Shown piece after piece: positions 6,308 through 9,562 of a stretch of 9,562 nucleotides of DNA (within the stretch, counting starts at the first letter, position 1; the number at the start of each line of letters is the position of its first letter). The stretch lies in NCBI GenBank assembly GCA_964516325.1, contig CAZFAP010000187.1:1-9562 (forward strand), written 5' to 3'. This DNA comes from CAZFAP01 sp964516325. Lineage in GTDB: Bacteria > Auribacterota > JABMQX01. The notes below the pieces were generated by a model that worked only from the letters and a program-made list of their open reading frames with translations, was not told where the DNA came from and ran no database searches. The translations under genes and the position numbers were made by a program.

Positions 6308-7893
6308 GCCTCGAGGATGCTCTCAACCTCCTGTTGGTCGAGGTCCATGATATACTGAATTCCGCTGACCTCTGCGGCCTGTCGTGTCAACGCGGCTATG
6401 TCACCCCGAGATATGTACTCGAGGGTGAACTTTCGGCTGCCAGCCATGAGTTGGCGCAAGCCCTGAGCGAGTCGCTCATAATAGGTGTAAAGGCCCAGGG
6501 CGCCCGCCGGGAGGTCCTCAAATTCGTCGTCCCCCAACTCCTTTCGCAGCACGCTGGACGTGACAAAGATTTCGTCCTTGGAGTTTCCAAATCGTCCGAT
6601 GTAAACGGGAATCTCCCCATTCGTGATGGCGCGGCCGATGGTTTTGCCCACCATCGCCGCCGCGAGCGGAGCCCGGGCCATTCCGACGAGCCTCACGAAT
6701 GGGGCGCCGAGGGCAAGCCCCTTAAATACTTGATCTTCGAGGGCGAACCCGCCAGCGACGGCAAGAGCGGGGAGGTATCGGCCCCTGTCGGCGAGCCGCT
6801 TGGCATACCGATAGAGGAGCGAATGGAGTTCCAGAGGGGGGACACCCCATTCATTCATCATCCGCCACGGACTCATGCCGGTGCCGCCGCCTGCTCCGTC
6901 AACGGTCAGCAGGTCAAGCTTGTACCGGGAGGCAAACACGACTGCCCGCGCGAGGTCCGCGGGACGATAGGCGCCGGTCTTCAGGAAGATGTACTTGGCG
7001 CCGGCTTTGCGCAGTTCCTCGACCCGCCTGGCAAATGCTTCTTCCGTGACCATCCCGACCCGGGAATGCCGCTCGAACTCCTTGAACACTCCTCGTTGGA
7101 AGTCCCGGATGATGTCCGGGTCCCTCGGGTCGGGAAGGACGACGTACCCGCGTTCGTAGAGCATTTGAGCCTTTTTGAGGTCGCTGATTTTCACTTCGCC
7201 GCCGATGTCCTTAGCACCCTGTCCCCACTTCAGTTCGACACATTCGACCCCGAGTTTCTCGATGGCATACTCGTGGACACCGAGCCGCGTGTCCTCAATA
7301 TTGGCCTGCACGATGATGGCGCCGTAGCCGTCTCGCTTAAAGTCTTTGAAGAGTCTCACGCGGGACTTCAGGTCAGCGGTGTCCACGACGCGGCCGTTCC
7401 TGACGACGGCTTGAGGGTCCATCCCGACGACGTTCTCGCCGATGGTCAGGCCGGTCCCCGCCAGCGCCGACCCTATGGCCAGACCCTCCCAGTTATTCTT
7501 GGCGATGTTTGTCGAGCCGATGCCGGGGATAATCCATGGATACCGGAACCGTATTCCCTTGTCGTGGCCAAACGCGACTTCGAGATTAACGGCGGGGAAG
7601 ATGGCTTTGTCGCTGTCCGCCTCGATGCCGTGGGCGCCAACCGCGGTTCCCATAATGCTGAGATGCGAATAGTCCACGGGATAGGTCTTTTCGGCTGCCG
7701 CGGTTATCATGCCGAACGGCTGCGGATAAATCACCTCGTGTCCCCGGTAGGCGGATTTACCGATCTCGCACATGCCGATGCAGCCGTCCACGCAGGTAAC
7801 GCACATGCCGGAGGCAGGGACGACGGAACCTTCCGTCCGGTTCTTCGTGAGGGTCGCCGCCGAGGCGTTGATTCTTGAGAGAGTGATTGTCAT
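6304..7893 (-). CDS. FMN-binding glutamate synthase family protein (stand-alone GltB domain)
   Basis: 529 residues from the ATG at 7893, chosen because AAAGGAG lies 9 bases upstream; in-frame GTG and ATG codons at 7920 and 7917 overlap the previous gene's stop and have no comparable site. The central and C-terminal regions match the FMN/2-oxoglutarate-binding domain of glutamate synthase: KWGQGAKDIGGEVK at about 222-235, TVDGAGGGTGMSPWR at 330-344, and the phosphate-binding AVAGGF at 378-383. By family it adds ammonia to 2-oxoglutarate using reduced FMN to give glutamate in the cytoplasm. No N-terminal glutaminase domain is present. The 3Fe-4S Cys triad of normal GltB is absent; instead there is an N-terminal cluster C31-x2-C34-x3-C38-x3-C42, likely a 4Fe-4S site. 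It is last in an operon with a ferredoxin and a GltD-like protein, the probable electron donors. The substrate is not proven by sequence. Confidence 0.88.
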   Translation of the reverse strand: MTITLSRINASAATLTKNRTEGSVVPASGMCVTCVDGCIGMCEIGKSAYRGHEVIYPQPFGMITAAAEKTYPVDYSHLSIMGTAVGAHGIEADSDKAIFPAVNLEVAFGHDKGIRFRYPWIIPGIGSTNIAKNNWEGLAIGSALAGTGLTIGENVVGMDPQAVVRNGRVVDTADLKSRVRLFKDFKRDGYGAIIVQANIEDTRLGVHEYAIEKLGVECVELKWGQGAKDIGGEVKISDLKKAQMLYERGYVVLPDPRDPDIIRDFQRGVFKEFERHSRVGMVTEEAFARRVEELRKAGAKYIFLKTGAYRPADLARAVVFASRYKLDLLTVDGAGGGTGMSPWRMMNEWGVPPLELHSLLYRYAKRLADRGRYLPALAVAGGFALEDQVFKGLALGAPFVRLVGMARAPLAAAMVGKTIGRAITNGEIPVYIGRFGNSKDEIFVTSSVLRKELGDDEFEDLPAGALGLYTYYERLAQGLRQLMAGSRKFTLEYISRGDIAALTRQAAEVSGIQYIMDLDQQEVESILEA

Positions 7894-7902
7894 TCGGGTC
7901 TG

Positions 7903-7909
7903 CTCCTTT
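7903..7909 (-). promoter_or_regulatory. Ribosome binding site deciding the FMN glutamate-synthase start
   Basis: The minus strand reads AAAGGAG, nine bases, then ATG (7893). It lies inside what would be coding sequence if the upstream GTG (7920) or ATG (7917) were used, and therefore favours the shorter 529-residue protein. Confidence 0.65.
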
Positions 7910-7916
7910 CCTCGCA

Positions 7917-8594
7917 TCACTTCTTTTCAATTTCGCAAGCGACACAAGGGTCCATGTAGCACATCATGTCGTCGAACCGCCCCTTATCAACGCAGGGCGG
8001 AGTTAGATTTTCGCAGCCGCCGCAGACGGCTTTCTCCGGTTGGGAATAGGTGCAGCGGAGCTGGCAGGCGGGGCACACGTACATACAGCCTCCGCACAGG
8101 CGGCACTCCTCGGATTTGATGTCGAAGGGCGTGCCAATGCTCCTTTTTTCTCCCCGATAGCGGAAGCCAATCGCCTTGGCCATCATCTGCTCCTCGCACA
8201 TTCGGACGCATCGGCCGCAGAGGATGCATTCCTCGTATTCCTGCCTGAAGCGCTGCTGGCGGACACCATGAGCGGAGGCGAGGTCCTGAATGGTCTTGGA
8301 CTGGGGGCACGAAGCTAACAGGAGCTCAAGGACCATCTTGCGCGCCCGGACGACCCGCGACGAGGATGTCCGCACTTTAAGACCTTCCATCGCAGGGTAG
8401 GTGCACGAAGAGACCAATTTTGACTGCGGGCCTTCCCCGATCTCGACGACACAAAGGCGGCATGCCCCGTACGGCGACAGCCCGTCCATGTGGCACAATG
8501 TCGGGATCGGAAAGCCCATGAACCGCGCGGCTTCCAGAAGGGTGCTGCCCTCTTCGGCCGACACGTTCAATCCATTGATCGTCAATGTAATCAT
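7917..8594 (-). CDS. 2Fe-2S / 4Fe-4S ferredoxin-like electron carrier (NuoG/HoxU-type N-terminal)
   Basis: 225 residues. The ATG at 8594 overlaps the stop of the GltD-like gene (ATGA), with AAAGGG about 9 bases upstream. Residues 1-75 are a plant-type 2Fe-2S domain with C34, C45, C48 and C64 (LCHMDGLSPYGACRLC, then SSC). The following NuoG-type His/Cys cluster region is reduced to ASCPQSK (C96). Two 4Fe-4S motifs follow: C123-x2-C126-x2-C129-x3-C133 and C164-x2-C167-x2-C170-x3-C174-P. Residues 177-220 hold eight more Cys (177, 181, 191, 194, 201, 212, 217, 220), which could ligate a further cluster. By family and position it shuttles electrons between the NAD(P)H/FAD subunit and the FMN protein. 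It might instead be a hydrogenase or Hdr-type small subunit, but no such partner is visible. Confidence 0.85.
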   Translation of the reverse strand: MITLTINGLNVSAEEGSTLLEAARFMGFPIPTLCHMDGLSPYGACRLCVVEIGEGPQSKLVSSCTYPAMEGLKVRTSSSRVVRARKMVLELLLASCPQSKTIQDLASAHGVRQQRFRQEYEECILCGRCVRMCEEQMMAKAIGFRYRGEKRSIGTPFDIKSEECRLCGGCMYVCPACQLRCTYSQPEKAVCGGCENLTPPCVDKGRFDDMMCYMDPCVACEIEKK

Positions 8595-9562
8595 GCCGAA
8601 CTGCCCTTTACCGCTGCGCGGTTGCCTTCATGATTTTGACGCTGCGTGAACTCCAGGTCACACCTCAGGCACCTTCTGGCCTCGCGGGTTGCTTCTTCAA
8701 TAGACAAGGTCATCTCCACCTCGGCAAAATTCCTTTTCCGCGATTCGGCTGGGAGTGTGGCGGGCTCTATCCTCGCCGCCTCCTGGATTTCTTCATCGCT
8801 GACTGCAGCCGGCTCTATGACAACCTCCGGCACCGTTACTTTAGGCACTTCCCTCAACTCTCTGCCGCGAATGTAGCGGTCCATAACCATTGCTGCCTTC
8901 CGCCCGGCGGCAATGGCATCAACGACCGTATTAGGGCCGGTAACCAAGTCCCCCCCTGCGAACACACCTTGCCGATCGGTGCAGAGAGTTTCGGCATCAA
9001 CATGCGGCTTCCCAGCCTTATCGAGACCCACCCCCATCGAGGCGAGGCAATCGCTATCCGGGCGTTCGCCGATGGCTACAATCAGGGTATTGAGGGATAT
9101 ACTGAACTCCGTGCCGGGCACGGGAACCGGTCTTCGCCGGCCGCTTGAATCCACGTCGCCGAGCTTGTTCCTGATGCACTCGATGCCAACCAAACGTCCG
9201 TCCCTGGCATATATTCTCACCGGGGAGACCAACGTTTCAACTTTTACCCCCTCCTTCACAGCCGCTTCGATGTAGCGTATCTTCACCGGGGAGACCAACG
9301 TCTCAAGTTTTATCCCCTCCTCCAGAGCCGCTTCGACTTCTTCCGCATAAGCAGGCATCTCCTCGCAAGTGCGGCGGTAGAGGAGGGTTACACTTTCGAC
9401 GCCTTTCTGGCGAAGGGCAACTCTGGCGGCATCCACTGCGGAGTTGCCGCCCCCGATGATACCGACGTGCCCTCCTGCCAACTCCTGTCCCTTCAGATGG
9501 AAGGCCTTCAGGAACTCCATGGACGAATAGACCCCCTGGAGGTTTTCTCCCTCGAGCCCCAG
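8591..9562 (-). CDS. GltD-like NAD(P)H:FAD oxidoreductase (5' partial)
   Basis: The frame is open to the right edge (first residues LGLEGENLQGVYSS), so the N-terminus with the first FAD and Fe-S motifs lies outside. 323 residues are visible. The NADPH-binding Rossmann motif VGIIGGGNSAVDAAR is at about 33-47 and is followed by VTLLYRRTCEEMPAYAEEVE. The family's SGRRRPVPVPGTEF (about 140-153) and LIVAIGERPD are present. The FAD-closing motif GVFAGGDLVTGPNTVVDAIA lies at about 199-218. The tail has RNFAEVEMTLSIEEA and CLRC (298-301). This fits the small subunit of NADPH-dependent glutamate synthase and its relatives, which oxidise NAD(P)H at FAD. An in-frame repeat (residues 82-95 and 104-117, EGIKLETLVSPVKI and EGVKVETLVSPVRI) adds 22 residues compared with the usual family layout. 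It heads the visible part of the three-gene operon. Confidence 0.88.
   Translation of the reverse strand: MGLEGENLQGVYSSMEFLKAFHLKGQELAGGHVGIIGGGNSAVDAARVALRQKGVESVTLLYRRTCEEMPAYAEEVEAALEEGIKLETLVSPVKIRYIEAAVKEGVKVETLVSPVRIYARDGRLVGIECIRNKLGDVDSSGRRRPVPVPGTEFSISLNTLIVAIGERPDSDCLASMGVGLDKAGKPHVDAETLCTDRQGVFAGGDLVTGPNTVVDAIAAGRKAAMVMDRYIRGRELREVPKVTVPEVVIEPAAVSDEEIQEAARIEPATLPAESRKRNFAEVEMTLSIEEATREARRCLRCDLEFTQRQNHEGNRAAVKGSSA
9217..9336. repeat. 66-base direct duplication inside the GltD-like gene
   Basis: Copies at 9217-9270 and 9283-9336 agree at 49 of 54 bases, starting TCACCGGGGAGACCAACG in both. The offset is 66 bases, so the frame is preserved and 22 residues are added. The mismatches are mostly conservative at the protein level (Ile/Val, Leu/Val, Lys/Arg). 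Confidence 0.85.

Noticed and set aside
6334..7878. Long plus-strand open frame of 514 codons
   Set aside because: It lies wholly opposite the FMN glutamate-synthase gene, whose domain motifs are unambiguous. The plus-strand product has no recognisable motif and is an antisense shadow typical of GC-rich DNA.

Overview
The window looks like a chromosomal segment from an anaerobic bacterium of the Planctomycetota-Verrucomicrobiota-Kiritimatiellota-Lentisphaerota range. This is inferred from protein style, not from a marker gene. Two surface or secreted proteins combine putative-Ig or right-handed beta-helix regions with Asp-rich thrombospondin-type-3-like linkers (GTDPxDPNS and GTDPLAATP forms), an architecture very common there. 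The lower-strand oxidoreductase operon has the iron-sulfur and flavin make-up typical of anaerobes. The DNA is moderately GC-rich.

Layout. Positions 1-618 (+) hold the 3' end of a putative-Ig/TSP3-like extracellular protein. Positions 640-1164 (-) are a decayed ISKra4-like transposase with an in-frame stop and a frameshift. Positions 1165-1457 show no gene. Positions 1458-4415 (-) encode a 985-residue secreted beta-helix protein made of two similar modules joined by an Asp-rich linker. Positions 4416-4956 are non-coding and probably hold that gene's promoter. Positions 4957-5718 (-) form a two-gene MNT-HEPN (nucleotidyltransferase/HEPN) toxin-antitoxin-type module whose HEPN gene is frameshifted. 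Positions 5719-6165 contain a candidate promoter for that module and then a composite of short-period inverted repeats. Positions 6166-6307 (+) may be the tail of a broken gene. Positions 6304-9562 (-) are a tightly packed three-gene operon running off the right edge.

How the genes work together. In the operon, a GltD-like NAD(P)H/FAD oxidoreductase (partial), a multi-cluster 2Fe-2S/4Fe-4S ferredoxin-like protein and a stand-alone FMN glutamate-synthase domain overlap at each junction (ATGA between the first two, and a stop codon just upstream of the third start). A plausible reading is one complex passing electrons from NAD(P)H through FAD and iron-sulfur centres to FMN. No glutaminase domain is visible, so ammonia, or a different substrate, would be needed. 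The MNT-HEPN pair is a self-regulated toxin-antitoxin type pair, apparently broken here. The transposase remnant, the repeats and the frameshifted toxin make 600-1450 and 4950-6300 look like decaying accessory DNA between conserved genes.

The most notable points are an in-frame 66-bp duplication in the GltD-like gene, a Cys-rich tail on the ferredoxin, an N-terminal four-Cys cluster together with loss of the usual 3Fe-4S cysteines in the FMN protein, matched cysteine ladders in the two beta-helix modules, and the composite inverted repeat.
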